NCBI RefSeq assembly: GCF_029674545.1
Contig: NZ_CP121354.1
Span: 3,047,001-3,111,000, forward strand
Source of the DNA: Mesorhizobium sp. WSM4904
GTDB lineage: Bacteria > Pseudomonadota > Alphaproteobacteria > Rhizobiales > Rhizobiaceae
Length of the DNA stretch: 64,000 bases
Direction of reading: 5' to 3'
Within the stretch, counting starts at the first letter, position 1; each line of letters starts with the position of its first letter. A program made the translations under genes and the position numbers. This document shows positions 1-8,178 of this stretch, one piece after another. The notes beneath the pieces were generated by a model. That model saw nothing but the letters and a program-made list of their open reading frames with translations, was not told where the DNA came from and did no database searches.

Positions 1-1800
1 TCGGAAAGTCACGCCCAGCAACGCCGCGAGCACGCCGAGCGGCACCACCAGCACAATGGCGAACGGCAGCACCCAGCTTTCATATTGCGCCGCCAGCGCC
101 AGGAACACGAACAGCACCGACAGTCCGAAGATATAGACAGCGGCATTGCCGGTGTTGCGCTCCTGATAGGCGAGCTCGGTCCATTCATAGGAGGTACCGG
201 CCGGCAGCGTCTTTGCCGTGATCCCCTCCATCAATGCCAGCGCGTCGCCCGTGGAAACGCCGGGCGCGGCGTTGCCCTGCAACGGCACCGAGACGTACAT
301 GTTGTAGCGCTGGACCAGCGCCGGACCGGTGACATCGCGGATCTCGATCAACGTGCCGAGCGGAACCAGCGCGCCGGTCGCCGAGCGCACCTTCAGTTTC
401 AAGATGTCGGCGCGATCGAGGCGGAACGCCTGATCGGCCTGCGCCCGCACCTGGTAGACGCGCCCGAAAGCGTTGAAGTCGTTGACATAGGCGGTGCCCA
501 AATTGATCGACAGCGTCTCGAAGATGTTGGGGATCGGCACGTTCAGGATGCGCGCCTTGTCGCGATCGATCGCCAGGAAGAATTGCGGGCTCGAGGCGGA
601 GAACGTGGTGAACACGCCCGTCAGCCCCGGCGTCTTGTTGGCTTTGCCGGCGATTTCGTAGGCAAGCGCCAAGATCTGCCGCATGTCGGCGCTGTTGCGC
701 TCCTGGATCTGCAGCTTGAAGCCTCCCGCATTGCCGACGCCGCGGACTGGCGGCGGTGGCAGTGCGATAATGAAGGCTTCCTTGATGCTTTGCAGGCTGC
801 CGAACAGATTGCCGATGACCTTGGTCGCCGACTGGCCGGCCTTCAGCCGCTCGTCAAACGGCTTGAACCTGGCAAAGATCACACCCGCGTTGCTGGCGTT
901 GGTGAAGGTCGCGCCGGAGAAGCCGGCGAAGGCGACTGCGTAGTCGACGCCAGGCGTTTTCTGGATGATCTGCGACGCCTGCTGGATGACCGCATCGGTT
1001 CTCGACAGCGAGGCGCCGTCCGGCAACTGGACGACGACGATCGCATATCCCTGGTCGAGCGACGGAATGAAACCGCGCGGCACCGTCTGCACCATGTAGA
1101 CGGTGGCGTAGATGAGGGCCGCGAAAACGGCCAGCATGGCGCCGATCGCTATCCGCGAGCCGACCAGCGCGTGGATGATGCTCGAATACCAATGCGCGAC
1201 CCTGTCGAAGCCGCGATTGAAGCCGTCGGCGAGCGCCCGTCCGAACCGCGCCAGGAAAAAGCGCGGCGGCGCCGCCGCAGCGTGGTGCGGCTTGAACAGC
1301 AGTGCGGCCAGCGCCGGCGAAAGCGTCAGCGAATTGAATGCCGAGATCGCCGTTGACACAGCGATGGTGATCGCAAACTGCAGGTAGAACTGCCCAGAAA
1401 TGCCGGGGATGAAGGCTGTCGGTACGAACACGGCTATCAACACCAGCGAGATCGCGATGACCGCCGTTCCGACTTCGTCCATGGTCAGGTGCGACGCCGG
1501 ATTGGGCGCCAGCCCACTGGCGATATTGCGCTCGACGTTCTCGACCACGACGATCGCATCGTCGACGACGATGCCGATCGCCAGAACGAGGCCGAACAGC
1601 GTCAGCATGTTGAGTGAGAAGCCGGCGGCGTAAAGCACCGCCAGCGCGCCGATCAGCGACACGGGGATCGCCACGATCGGCACGATCGCCATGCGCCCCG
1701 ATTGCAGGAAGACGATGATGACGATGATGACCAGCAACATCGCCTCGAGGATCGTCTTGTAGACCTCCTGGATCGACTCGGCGACGAACTCGGTCGATCG
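1..1800 (-). pseudogene. RND (HAE1/AcrB-type) efflux pump inner-membrane subunit, truncated
   Basis: The reverse strand reads without a stop as the middle and C-terminal part of an AcrB/MexB-type proton-driven drug exporter. It contains the membrane stretch LLVIIVIIVFLQSGRMAIVP, the conserved proton-relay region GIVVDDAIVVVENVER, then the large periplasmic loop (VPRGFIPSLDQGYA) and a second membrane block (AAQYESWVLPFAIVLVVPLG). Such proteins normally have about 1,050 residues. Here the first roughly 330 are missing: reading begins abruptly at RSTEFVAES, where the opposite strand becomes arsC. The left end leaves the window, so its 3' end is unknown. No start codon or ribosome site belongs to it. 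I call it a decayed gene cut by a deletion or rearrangement near base 1800; the family assignment is firm. Confidence 0.85.
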
Positions 1801-1923
1801 AATATCTGAAGAACCCGCCGTCGCGCGAGAAGCTCGTAGAACTGATCAAGGCGATGGGCTTCACCGCCGCCCCAGTTGCTGCGCGAGAAGGGCACGCCCT
1901 ACGCGGAACTCGATCTCGCTAAG
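1797..1923 (+). pseudogene. arsC: Arsenate reductase (ArsC) C-terminal fragment
   Basis: The translation reads IEYLKNPPSREKLVELIKAMGF and, one frame over, LLREKGTPYAELDLA. Both are hallmark stretches of the thioredoxin-type arsenate reductase, which reduces arsenate to arsenite with glutaredoxin. The N-terminal half with the catalytic cysteine is absent. One extra base near 1870 splits the two stretches into different frames. The left edge abuts the oppositely oriented RND remnant and the right edge passes straight into a flavoprotein remnant. It cannot encode a working enzyme. Confidence 0.8.
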
Positions 1924-1933
1924 GCGAGACAGG

Positions 1934-2100
1934 GCGCGTGCGGTTATCGATGCGTCGGGCACATGGCAAACGCCGAACCCACTCGGGGGCGCCGGCGGCA
2001 TCCCGGCCGAAGGCGAAACGGAATTCGCAAGCCAGATTGCCTACGGCATACCGGATGTGCTCGGAAAGGACCGCGATCTGTATGCGGGTCGCACCAAGGT
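1934..2100 (+). pseudogene. Internal fragment of an ars-cluster type FAD/NAD(P)-binding oxidoreductase
   Basis: One frame reads ARAVIDASGTWQTPNPLG, then GIPAEGETEF and IAYGIPDVLGKDRDLYAGRT. From memory this matches the interior of flavin monooxygenase-like proteins that often sit in arsenic resistance clusters in rhizobia. The N-terminal FAD-binding motif and everything after the AGRT segment are missing. It joins ArsC on the left and a DNA ligase on the right with no intergenic space, so the three form a chain of deletion scars. The family call is moderately sure; loss of function is clear from the truncation. Confidence 0.6.
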
Positions 2101-2897
2101 GAGGGATGGCTGCATGAAGTGAAGTTCGACGGCTACCGCTCTCAGATCGTGATAGATGACGCTGACGTTCGCATCTTCACCCGACGCGGGCTCGACTGGA
2201 CAGCCAGGTATCGCGCCCTAGTCGAGACAGCCAGAGGGCTCAACGGTCAAAGCGCGATCATCGATGCCGAAATCATCGTCCTGAATGAAGCAGGCGTTTC
2301 GGACTTCGGCGTGTTGCGCAAAGCGATCACCCAGCGTCAGGACGACCTCTATTTCGTGGCCTTCGACCTCCTCCATCTCAACGGCCATGATCTCCGGGAC
2401 ATGGCTCTAGAAGACCGGCGAGAAGTGCTGCAGGCATCGATCCCTGCAGGCGAGCGGATCCAGTTCAGCGAACAGCGCTTCGAGGCACAGGCGCGGCGGT
2501 CTTCTACCTGATGGACAAGGCAGGCCTTGAAGGTGTCGTCTCGACAGAGCAAGTATCGCTCAGGACCGTCGACAAACTGGCTGAAGGCGAAGTGCTACAC
2601 TGTCGACGAACATGACCTTATCGGCGTCGAGCGCGAGCCAGGCAAGCCGGCCTTCGCGCTGATGGCCGAGCGCGGCACCGGGCGTTATGTCGGCTCGGCT
2701 TTCATCAATGCCGGAAGAGCGGTGCGCGAGCGGCTCTGGCAGTGCGTTCAAGAGCATGCCGGGCCGGCGCCGAAGGGGATGGGCGGCCGGCGACGCAATG
2801 GGTCAAACCGGGGCTGATCGGCCGCGTGAAGCATCTGCGCGGCGAGGAGGACTTGCGCCACGCCTCGCTGCATGATTTTCGGGAAGATGGAATCTAG
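2098..2897 (+). pseudogene. ATP-dependent DNA ligase (LigD-ligase-domain type), frameshifted remnant
   Basis: The region encodes the catalytic and OB-fold parts of an ATP-dependent DNA ligase of the bacterial end-joining type. Motif I is intact (HEVKFDGYR, with the adenylated lysine at codon 2122-2124). It is followed by IIDAEIIVLNEAG and FVAFDLLHLNGHDLRD. The reading frame then breaks near 2490, again near 2545 and again near 2790. Pieces such as FYLMDKAGLEGVVS, KYRSGPSTNWLKAKC, FALMAERGTGRYVGSAFINA and VKPGLIGRVKHLRGEEDLRHASL lie in different frames. The start is lost in the junction with the flavoprotein fragment. A second ligase remnant lies at 23022-23480. Confidence 0.82.
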
Positions 2898-2999
2898 GAG
2901 AGATCCACGTCAGGCGCCCTGGCGAAAAGCGATGACAAAGCGCGGATGAAATCGGAGAGGAAGTGGGGAGCGACGGCGAGGGTCGATTGCATCGATATA

Positions 3000-3024
3000 G
3001 GAACCGGATGCGGACACTCGGGTT
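3000..3024 (+). promoter_or_regulatory. EcfG/RpoE2-type general stress promoter candidate
   Basis: GGAAC at 3000-3004 and GGTT at 3021-3024 are separated by 16 bases. This fits the alphaproteobacterial extracytoplasmic stress sigma factor consensus (GGAAC, 16-17 nt, cGTT). The -10 end lies 35 nt before the ATG of the secreted small protein. The same element recurs before seven other transcription units in the window, which strengthens the call. Confidence 0.65.
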
Positions 3025-3059
3025 ATGAATTGGAAGGGACCGCCCATTAGGAGATGATG

Positions 3060-3347
3060 ATGACCCGGCTTTTATTCGCAGCAGCCATGATGGCCCTGTC
3101 TACCGGTCTTGCCTTCGGGCAAACGAATAGCACCACTTCCAGTGGTTCTTCCACAACAAGCACTACAATGCCGAGCGACCAGAACACGGACACGACAACG
3201 ACCAAGTCGACCAATCCCAACTCGGCCAAGGATTGCGCCCCTGGACAACAGACCGGCAGCGCGAAACAGGCAGCGCCCGGGCAACAAGATACCGACACCA
3301 AAGCCGCTGCGCCGGGCCAGATGAAAACGACAACCGAAGGCTGCTAG
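3060..3347 (+). CDS. Small secreted Ser/Thr/Gln-rich protein
   Basis: A 95-residue exported protein of unknown function. It has a clear signal peptide (MTRLLFAAAMMALSTGLAFG, cleavage expected before QTN), then a low-complexity region of Thr, Ser, Asn and Gln. The motif APGQQ or APGQM recurs three times, and two cysteines flank this part (KDCAPG near the middle and the C-terminal residue). Three in-frame ATGs lie together (3054, 3057, 3060); the last is chosen because the TAGGAG ribosome site sits about 6 nt before it. An EcfG-type promoter is 35 nt upstream and a strong terminator follows the stop. I recognise no family; a stress-induced periplasmic protein is an inference. Confidence 0.72.
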   Translation: MTRLLFAAAMMALSTGLAFGQTNSTTSSGSSTTSTTMPSDQNTDTTTTKSTNPNSAKDCAPGQQTGSAKQAAPGQQDTDTKAAAPGQMKTTTEGC

Positions 3348-3367
3348 ATTCAGAAAGTGGACCTTGG

Positions 3368-3398
3368 CCCGCTGGCTCGACCAGCGGGTTTTTCTTTA
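3368..3398 (+). terminator. Rho-independent terminator of the small secreted protein gene
   Basis: CCCGCTGG (3368-3375) pairs perfectly with CCAGCGGG (3381-3388) around a five-base loop, followed by a T-rich run (TTTTTCTTT). It lies 20 bases after the stop at 3347 and touches the stop codon of the convergent gene at 3396. Confidence 0.85.
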
Positions 3399-3698
3399 GG
3401 CCTTGTCCACCAGCGGGGCCTTCCGCTTCGGTGGCACATAGGATGTCACTAGCCTGAGGGTATCCATGTTCACCGTCACAGGAACACCCAGGTTCACAGT
3501 CACCCAATCCCCTTCGATATGCGTGACGTCGCCTGTCAATTCTATGTGCTGGCCTTTCTTCACCGTCGATGTCCGGTCGACGACCGAGTGCGGAAACCCA
3601 TAAGACGGGATCGAGACGCTGACGCGATCCTCAGTCACACGTCGGCGCACGGTCGCTGTGATGGCGACTTCATCGCCGACCTTGATGCCCTTCGCCAT
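3396..3698 (-). CDS. Small hypothetical protein with repeated beta-barrel (SH3/OB-like) pattern
   Basis: 100 residues, no signal peptide and no membrane segment. The sequence alternates short beta-type segments (GIKVGDEVAITATVRRRV, GQHIELTGDVTHIEG, DWVTVNLGVPVTVNMDTLRLV), which suggests two small barrel units. The basic tail is PPKRKAPLVDKA. A second copy, broken by a frameshift, lies at 57616-57800 and shares GQ-IEL-G-V, VTV and LRLVTS-V-PKRK; two copies support a real, conserved gene. Convergent with the secreted protein gene and sharing its terminator zone. Function unknown; a nucleic-acid or ligand-binding barrel is only a guess. Confidence 0.65.
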   Translation of the reverse strand: MAKGIKVGDEVAITATVRRRVTEDRVSVSIPSYGFPHSVVDRTSTVKKGQHIELTGDVTHIEGDWVTVNLGVPVTVNMDTLRLVTSYVPPKRKAPLVDKA

Positions 3699-3790
3699 GG
3701 GTGAGAGTCTGGCGCGGCTGGCGGCTTCGTCAAGCGCTCGCTAATATGGACCGGTCTGAGTTTGAAATCTGGCAGCGCCCAAACGGAAAA

Positions 3791-3827
3791 CCCGTCGCAG
3801 CTAATGAGCGTAAGCGACGGGCTTTCG
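3791..3827 (+). repeat. Hairpin CCCGTCGC / GCGACGGG
   Basis: An 8-bp perfect stem (3791-3798 with 3814-3821) with a 15-base loop, followed by CTTTCGG. The same stem, extended to 10 bp and followed by a real T-tract, occurs at 57577-57613 beside the broken copy of the gene at 3396. It may be a weak terminator or a mobile hairpin carried with that gene family. Confidence 0.45.
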
Positions 3828-3865
3828 GTTGTCACTGAGGCGGCTACAGTCCTGTGATCGACCAC

Positions 3866-4060
3866 CTAACGGTTAATTCGAAAGCGGCGGAATCGTTCCG
3901 CGCCTCCTTGGATGGCTCGCTGAAGGAATTGTTTGGCGCATTCCTCCCAATCGATAGGTGTTTGCTCCTGCTCGCGAACAGACTTCTTGAAAGCCTCGCG
4001 CAGCTCGTCAAGGTCGAATGCCGAAAGCCGTTTTGCCTTGCTCGTCATAACGGGGTTCAT
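3866..4060 (-). CDS. Small hypothetical protein, charged and helical
   Basis: 64 residues from the ATG at 4060 (MNPVMTSK...); a second ATG at 4048 gives 60 residues, and the frame opens further up at a TTG (4069). The body (RLSAFDLDELREAFKKSVREQEQ, then DWEECAKQFLQ) is rich in Glu, Lys and Arg, looks alpha-helical and has no export signal. It has the composition of a real protein rather than an antisense shadow. No gene overlaps it. No family is recognised, and no promoter of the GGAAC type precedes it. Confidence 0.5.
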   Translation of the reverse strand: MNPVMTSKAKRLSAFDLDELREAFKKSVREQEQTPIDWEECAKQFLQRAIQGGAERFRRFRINR

Positions 4061-4440
4061 ACGGCCCAAAGTCCTAAGCCTTCAAGAAAGCGGGCCTGAC
4101 TTCTTTTGGGTGTATCTCGATGTGTAAGGTGTGCGGGGGGCGGCCCGGCACCTGGGCGGGGTAGGCCAGAACAGTGCCGGCCTAACCGGTGGGGTCCGGG
4201 GGACGGGCACCGGCTGAGGACATTTCATTGCTAATATACGATACGTGCGAATGAAGATCCGGCTATTAGCTCCTTGGACGAACCGCGTGCTGGCTGGACC
4301 CTATTCGGGGCAATGGTCTGTTTTCTTACGGAGGATTCGCTAGGTAGCTGCGGCGAGTGTAAAATGCCTCTGTCGTCCGCGCCCAGCCGAGGCAAGCAGG
4401 CGCTCATCACGCCTTCGCCCCGGTGAGGAATGAAAGCGTC

Positions 4441-4662
4441 ATGGCTTCCAAAAGATACAGCGGCATATACATGCCCGCCGATATCGACATCCTTCAAAGG
4501 GTATTCGACCAACTGTGCAAAGAGCGCCGTCTGGCCCTGAAAGATTCGGAGCAGAGGGAGCGCCTTGCCCGCGAAGTCATCGATGCTTTCGAGAACGGCC
4601 TCACCGACGAAACGGAGTTGTGGCGGGCGCTTTCAAAGCTGCGTTCGGCTCGGGCGGGGTGA
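4441..4662 (+). CDS. Small hypothetical protein (rhizobial, helical)
   Basis: 73 residues from the ATG at 4441 (MASKRYSGIYMPADIDILQ); a GTG at 4423 would add six residues and is less likely. The sequence is helical and charged: DIDILQRVFDQLCKERRLAL, then REVIDAFENGLTDETELWRAL. I do not know its role. A degenerate piece with a similar pattern (NMFESG-RTEEELLEA) lies at 57032-57121, which suggests a family with more than one copy. Upstream sequence shows no obvious promoter motif. Confidence 0.65.
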   Translation: MASKRYSGIYMPADIDILQRVFDQLCKERRLALKDSEQRERLAREVIDAFENGLTDETELWRALSKLRSARAG

Positions 4663-5309
4663 GCTAGAGGCGAGCGCGAGCACTACGGCGCCGGTGGCCG
4701 CGATGTAGAGCGGAACGAAGCTCATGAATGGAGACTCAGGTGAGAACCGGCGACCGATGCATATCATGTGTTGGGGAACAACTGAACGCTTCGGCCGCCG
4801 GCCCTCGGCGGGGGCGTTGCCCTTTCAGGCAACGCTGATAGGTGGGGCCTGCAATTGGTCTTCGAGCAATTCGAAGCCATCGCCATGGTAAACAGGCGAT
4901 TACTATCCACAGGGCTCGCTACTGCGTCTTAGGGCTCTCGGGCCAGGGCAGCAGCCGACGTCTAAAAACCTGTAGCTCGTCGTCGCAGCACATCGAGTAG
5001 GCGAGTGCTTGAGTTTGGGCGCTCGCCGTCGGCTGCGTCGTGCCTGATTCACCTGGCACAACCAAGACTTCGCTTTTTATCCCAATTCCAGGTCATTAGG
5101 CTGTGCGTCACAACGTTACAAAATATACCGTAAGTTATTGATTTTATTGAAATCGGTTAGAGTTCAATCAACTGACATCCTCCGGGCCCACCATTATCTT
5201 TATTATCAATGGTAGGGTGGTTCGCCACGAGGTTCGCCAAGCATCGGCTTGCGCGTCACCAGACGCACGACTCGATCCATCCCCTGCACCGCCAGCCGAA
5301 CCTGCGAGG
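4663..5309 (+). other. Non-coding stretch with AT-rich island and a tRNA-like 3' end
   Basis: No supported gene. It holds a small hairpin, GCGTTGCC with GGCAACGC (4814-4835). From about 5100 it turns AT-rich. At 5176-5193 is a sequence resembling the acceptor end of tRNA-Ile(GAT), ending in GGGCCCACCA, without the rest of a tRNA. Two copies of GGTTCGCCA follow (5219-5227 and 5231-5239). This looks like an old integration scar leading into the broken ABC gene. Confidence 0.45.
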
Positions 5310-6127
5310 TTTCTCATCACCTCGACGAGGTGCTTGCCGTAGGGGATGAGTTGACGATTCTCAAAGACGGGCAATTCGTCGGCACGTATCGCACGAGCGA
5401 GATCGCGTCGGGTGAAATTCATCGTCGCATGGTGGGGCGCGAGCTTGCGAAAAGCATTTATCCGCCGCGACCGGCGAGAGATGACAAGGCGCGAGGGCCC
5501 GTCGTTCTCGAAGTCAGTGACGCTGCCGTTGGCCGCGAGCTCAATAATGTCAGCCTGGATGTTGGTGCCAGCGAAATCCTCGGCCTTGCCAGATTGAAAG
5601 GCGCCAGTGCCGAAGCGCTGTTTGCGGCCATTTGCGGCGACTTGCCTTTGCGCCATGGCTCCATGAAGCTCGCGGGCGGTTCATACGCGCCGTCGAGCCC
5701 GACTTTCGCTTGGCGGCGGGGTGTTGCTCATCTGCCGGGCGATCGCAAAAATGAAGGGCTGATTGCCGAGTTCAGCGTACTCGAGAATCTGGTGATGGCC
5801 CGCCCCCCGCATCATGGGCCGGTCTTCGATCGCGCCGCTGCAACCACCATCGCGGGCGATCTCATCGCCCAGATCGGCATCAAGGCGCAAAGCGTCCTGT
5901 CGTTCGCTCTCCGGAGGTAATCTGCAAAAGGTGGTGATCGGCAAATGCCTAGCCGTCCAGCCATGCCTGCTCCTGCTCAACAACCCTACGCGCGGCGTCG
6001 ATATCGGCGCCGCGCGGAAATTTACCGCATCATAAGGCAGAAGGCGGCGCAGGGCCTCGCCATAATCCTGTCCTCGGAAGACATGCCTGAACTGATCGGA
6101 ATGTCAAACCGGCTGCTGGTGCTTCGA
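5310..6127 (+). pseudogene. Sugar ABC transporter ATP-binding protein (RbsA/XylG-type), frameshifted
   Basis: The remnant covers the end of the first ATPase domain (SHHLDEVLAVGDELTILKDG) and most of the second ([30 protein letters not shown]). The signature [14 protein letters not shown] and the segment PTRGVDIGA appear only after a frame change near 5900. The last part ([29 protein letters not shown]) needs another change near 6015. The Walker B pair normally written DEPTRG reads NNPTRG, so both acidic residues are lost. The N-terminal Walker A half is gone. No permease or sugar-binding protein gene is nearby. It is clearly dead; the sugar is unknown. Confidence 0.85.
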
Positions 6128-6262
6128 CCAGCGCCATCGCCGCCTTTTATGGCGCTGCCGGCGCGCTGATGGTCGTGCTGCTGTGGGTCTATTACTCTGC
6201 CCGTGGAACGAGGTTCGCGCATCGGAACGGGCGCCGCGACCAGAAGATATCGCGTTGTGCTG
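6128..6262 (+). pseudogene. YihY/BrkB family membrane protein fragment
   Basis: Directly joined to the ABC remnant, the frame reads TSAIAAFYGAAGALMVVLLWVYYSA and, after a gap where the family has about nine more residues, TRFAHRNGR. This is the last transmembrane helix and C-terminal segment of YihY/BrkB-type proteins (once called ribonuclease BN). All other helices are missing. It is another scar of a deletion that fused two unrelated genes. Confidence 0.65.
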
Positions 6263-6483
6263 CAATCCGATCCTTCTCGTTCAAAGACAAGCCAACAAAC
6301 AGTGTAGCCGCCCAGAATCAAAAAGGCCGCTGGCCGGACGTCATCGTGCCGACCTTGGTGAGCGCTTCTTGAAGCTGCAATGTCGCCATGCCTGCTAAAC
6401 GCTGAGGGCAATGCGGGTTCCCGCCAAATCGGCTGGCGACGCGAGGTGCAGTGCCTCCTACGCGTCGCCAAGTCAGGGTAGGC

Positions 6484-7017
6484 CTACTTGTTAAGTCCGT
6501 TGGCCATGTCCAGGTGGTGCTGCAGATGCGGCAATGTCGTCCCTGCCCATGCCTTCAGATCGGCCTGTTCGCCACCCTCGCTGTAGCGCTTGAAGAGATC
6601 GACCGCATCCTTGTGCGCATCGACCTGATCGGAATGGTACCGCTTGGTGAAGTCATTGCCCTGCAGCGCCTTCAAATCGTTGAGGGTCGACTGCTGCTTG
6701 TCGGTCATGGCCGTCGGAAGCGTGGCCTTCACCTTTCCGCTGGTCACGAGGCCCTTCAGATCGGCGGTGGTTTTCTCGTGGTCGGCGACCATCTGCTTGG
6801 CAAAGGCCTTCGTCGCTTCGTCGGACCGTTCAAGCGCCAGCTTGCTGGACTCAATCTCGAACATGTCGCTGGCGGCTGCTTCGGTAACGAAGTCCTGCGT
6901 CGACGGTGCAACACCCAGAACCGAATTCACGCCGGTCTTTTCCGTGGTCGAGGTTGATTGGGCCAAGGCCGGCGACGCAAGCATAACCGTCGCGACCGTC
7001 AGAGCGAACGTTTTCAT
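6484..7017 (-). CDS. DUF4142 domain exported protein
   Basis: 177 residues with a clean signal peptide (MKTFALTVATVMLASPALAQ). The rest is the DUF4142 domain, a ferritin-like helical bundle found in rhizobial stress-induced periplasmic proteins: DFVTEAAASDMFEIESSKLAL, AFAKQMVADHEKTTADL and LPHLQHHLDMANGL. The His and Glu spacing typical of the family is kept; biochemical function is not established. A GGAG ribosome site lies 7 nt before the ATG, and an EcfG-type promoter is 25 nt upstream. A role in oxidative or starvation stress is inferred from that promoter. Confidence 0.9.
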   Translation of the reverse strand: MKTFALTVATVMLASPALAQSTSTTEKTGVNSVLGVAPSTQDFVTEAAASDMFEIESSKLALERSDEATKAFAKQMVADHEKTTADLKGLVTSGKVKATLPTAMTDKQQSTLNDLKALQGNDFTKRYHSDQVDAHKDAVDLFKRYSEGGEQADLKAWAGTTLPHLQHHLDMANGLNK

Positions 7018-7042
7018 TGATTTGTCTCCGTTGTAATTTCCG

Positions 7043-7067
7043 AACCGAAGACAGGCTTGTTTGTTCC
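7043..7067 (-). promoter_or_regulatory. EcfG-type promoter candidate for the DUF4142 gene
   Basis: On the reverse strand GGAAC (7067-7063), 16 bases, then GGTT (7046-7043). The -10 end is 25 nt from the DUF4142 start codon, an ideal distance. Confidence 0.7.
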
Positions 7068-7443
7068 CGTGACCTCTGGTTTGCGATACGAAGGTTCCCC
7101 GTATCCAAGTCTAACGCAGAACGCCGCCTATCATTCTGACGTTGAAGGGCTTCGGCGCCGCGCCGAGTCCGCTTCGCCGCCGCTCGTGTTCAGCTCCATG
7201 ATCATGTCCTGACTGTTTTTTTGCGCACGGTGTCCAAACGACCGAGGAAGAAGCTGACCGTTTCATCGTCGATCAGCCCGTTGATGGAAATATTGGACTG
7301 GAACAGGAGCTTGTCTCGGTCCAGGCTGGTCCATCCCGCTCGTGTGAAATGCTGTGAACATGGAAGGTCATGGAATCTCGCGGGAATGTTCGGGCTCCCA
7401 ACCGTCCATCGATCCATTCGTTCGTCGTGGTCTCGGATTAGCG

Positions 7444-7468
7444 GGAACCTCGGTGCCAGGGTCGGGTT
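7444..7468 (+). promoter_or_regulatory. EcfG-type promoter candidate for the acidic protein gene
   Basis: GGAAC at 7444-7448, 16 bases, GGTT at 7465-7468. The -10 end lies 22 nt before the ATG at 7491, with AAGGAG between. The 350 bases upstream to the DUF4142 promoter show no gene I can support. Confidence 0.7.
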
Positions 7469-7490
7469 ATCTCGCTGCAAGGAGATGCCC

Positions 7491-7814
7491 ATGAATGCGA
7501 CGAAGAAATTCCTGCGCAGCTGGCTGGAGGAGAATGTCGGCACCCTGCCCGCCGACACCGAGGTCAGTGTTCCGATGCTGGCGCGGCAGTTCGAGCAGGA
7601 CGCCGATGCCGCCGGCTACCGCCGCGAAGTGCGGGAGCAGGAGGTGGGCAACATCGAAGACGTCGTCCGACGCGCGCTCGATAAAAGCGGCGCCGAGAAT
7701 GCGGAGACCGAATCGAATTCTGATGAGGAGAATTCACTGGCACCGGTTATCGATGCCTTGGAAGCTGCCGAGCCCGACCATGAGGCGCCGGACGACGCCG
7801 AGGGCCTGCGGTAA
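7491..7814 (+). CDS. Small acidic hypothetical protein
   Basis: 107 residues, cytoplasmic and very acidic. The N-terminal half looks folded (KKFLRSWLEENVGTLPADTEV, then SVPMLARQFEQDADAAGYRR and VGNIEDVVRRALDKS). The C-terminal third is a Glu/Asp-rich disordered tail. The frame is open much further upstream, but AAGGAG (7479-7484) sits 6 nt before this ATG and the promoter lies just ahead, so this start is preferred over the ATG at 7485. Family not recognised; presumably a stress-regulated protein. Confidence 0.75.
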   Translation: MNATKKFLRSWLEENVGTLPADTEVSVPMLARQFEQDADAAGYRREVREQEVGNIEDVVRRALDKSGAENAETESNSDEENSLAPVIDALEAAEPDHEAPDDAEGLR

Positions 7815-7912
7815 CGGTCAGCAGTGGCGGAACAAAGAGCGACGTCAGGAGTTTGGCACCCGATTCATCCACGGCAGCCATGCAGCCCTTCGGTCCAACA
7901 GAGAAGCATACG

Positions 7913-8152
7913 ATGAATAAGTCCCCCGGAAAGAGCGATCCTGTCGCGTCGGAATCCAGCAGCGGTCGGGCAAACCGGCAAGCCGAGACATTGCCGGAGC
8001 AAGACCCCGCGGAAGGCTCGAGCGAGACGGTGGATCGCGAGTTGGAACGGCAAAAGCGCTCGCCTCGGGCTGAAGATCGAAAGTCCGGACGACAGGCGCT
8101 GCGGGATCAGGTCGAGGAAGAGACCGAACTGCCTCAGAAGGGGTCGGCCTGA
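7913..8152 (+). CDS. Small hydrophilic, probably disordered protein
   Basis: 79 residues from the ATG at 7913 (MNKSPGKSDPVASES). Almost every residue is polar or charged (Ser, Glu, Arg, Gln), with no hydrophobic core, so it is likely intrinsically disordered like many desiccation or osmotic stress proteins. It lies between two stress-type genes in the same direction. A weak promoter-like match (GGAAC at 7829, 16 nt, AGTT) precedes it. The start is uncertain: ATGs at 7880 and 7853 are also in frame. No family is recognised. Confidence 0.5.
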   Translation: MNKSPGKSDPVASESSSGRANRQAETLPEQDPAEGSSETVDRELERQKRSPRAEDRKSGRQALRDQVEEETELPQKGSA

Positions 8153-8178
8153 TCGCGAGCAGCGACGCGACTGCTCTC

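Noticed and set aside
85..1356. Long plus-strand open frame of 423 codons opposite the RND remnant
   Set aside because: Extremely Arg/Gln/Asp-rich and without any motif; it is the antisense shadow of a high-GC gene.
854..1864. 336-codon minus-strand frame over the RND region
   Set aside because: Wrong frame of the same strand; the RND motifs lie in another frame and this one reads as Arg/His-rich noise.
1876..2511. 211-codon frame that could be annotated as one protein
   Set aside because: It is a chimera of ArsC and out-of-frame flavoprotein sequence running into the ligase domain; treated as three remnants.
3746..3838. 30-codon frame beginning MDRSEFEIWQRPNGKPVAA
   Set aside because: Looks protein-like at first, but has no ribosome site, overlaps the hairpin at 3791 and is too short to support.
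4775..4796. GGAAC at 4775-4779 as another stress promoter
   Set aside because: No GTT box at 16 or 17 bases and no gene downstream.
7829..7853. GGAAC at 7829 with AGTT 16 bases later, before the gene at 7913
   Set aside because: The -10 deviates from the other eight copies; mentioned under the gene but not counted.
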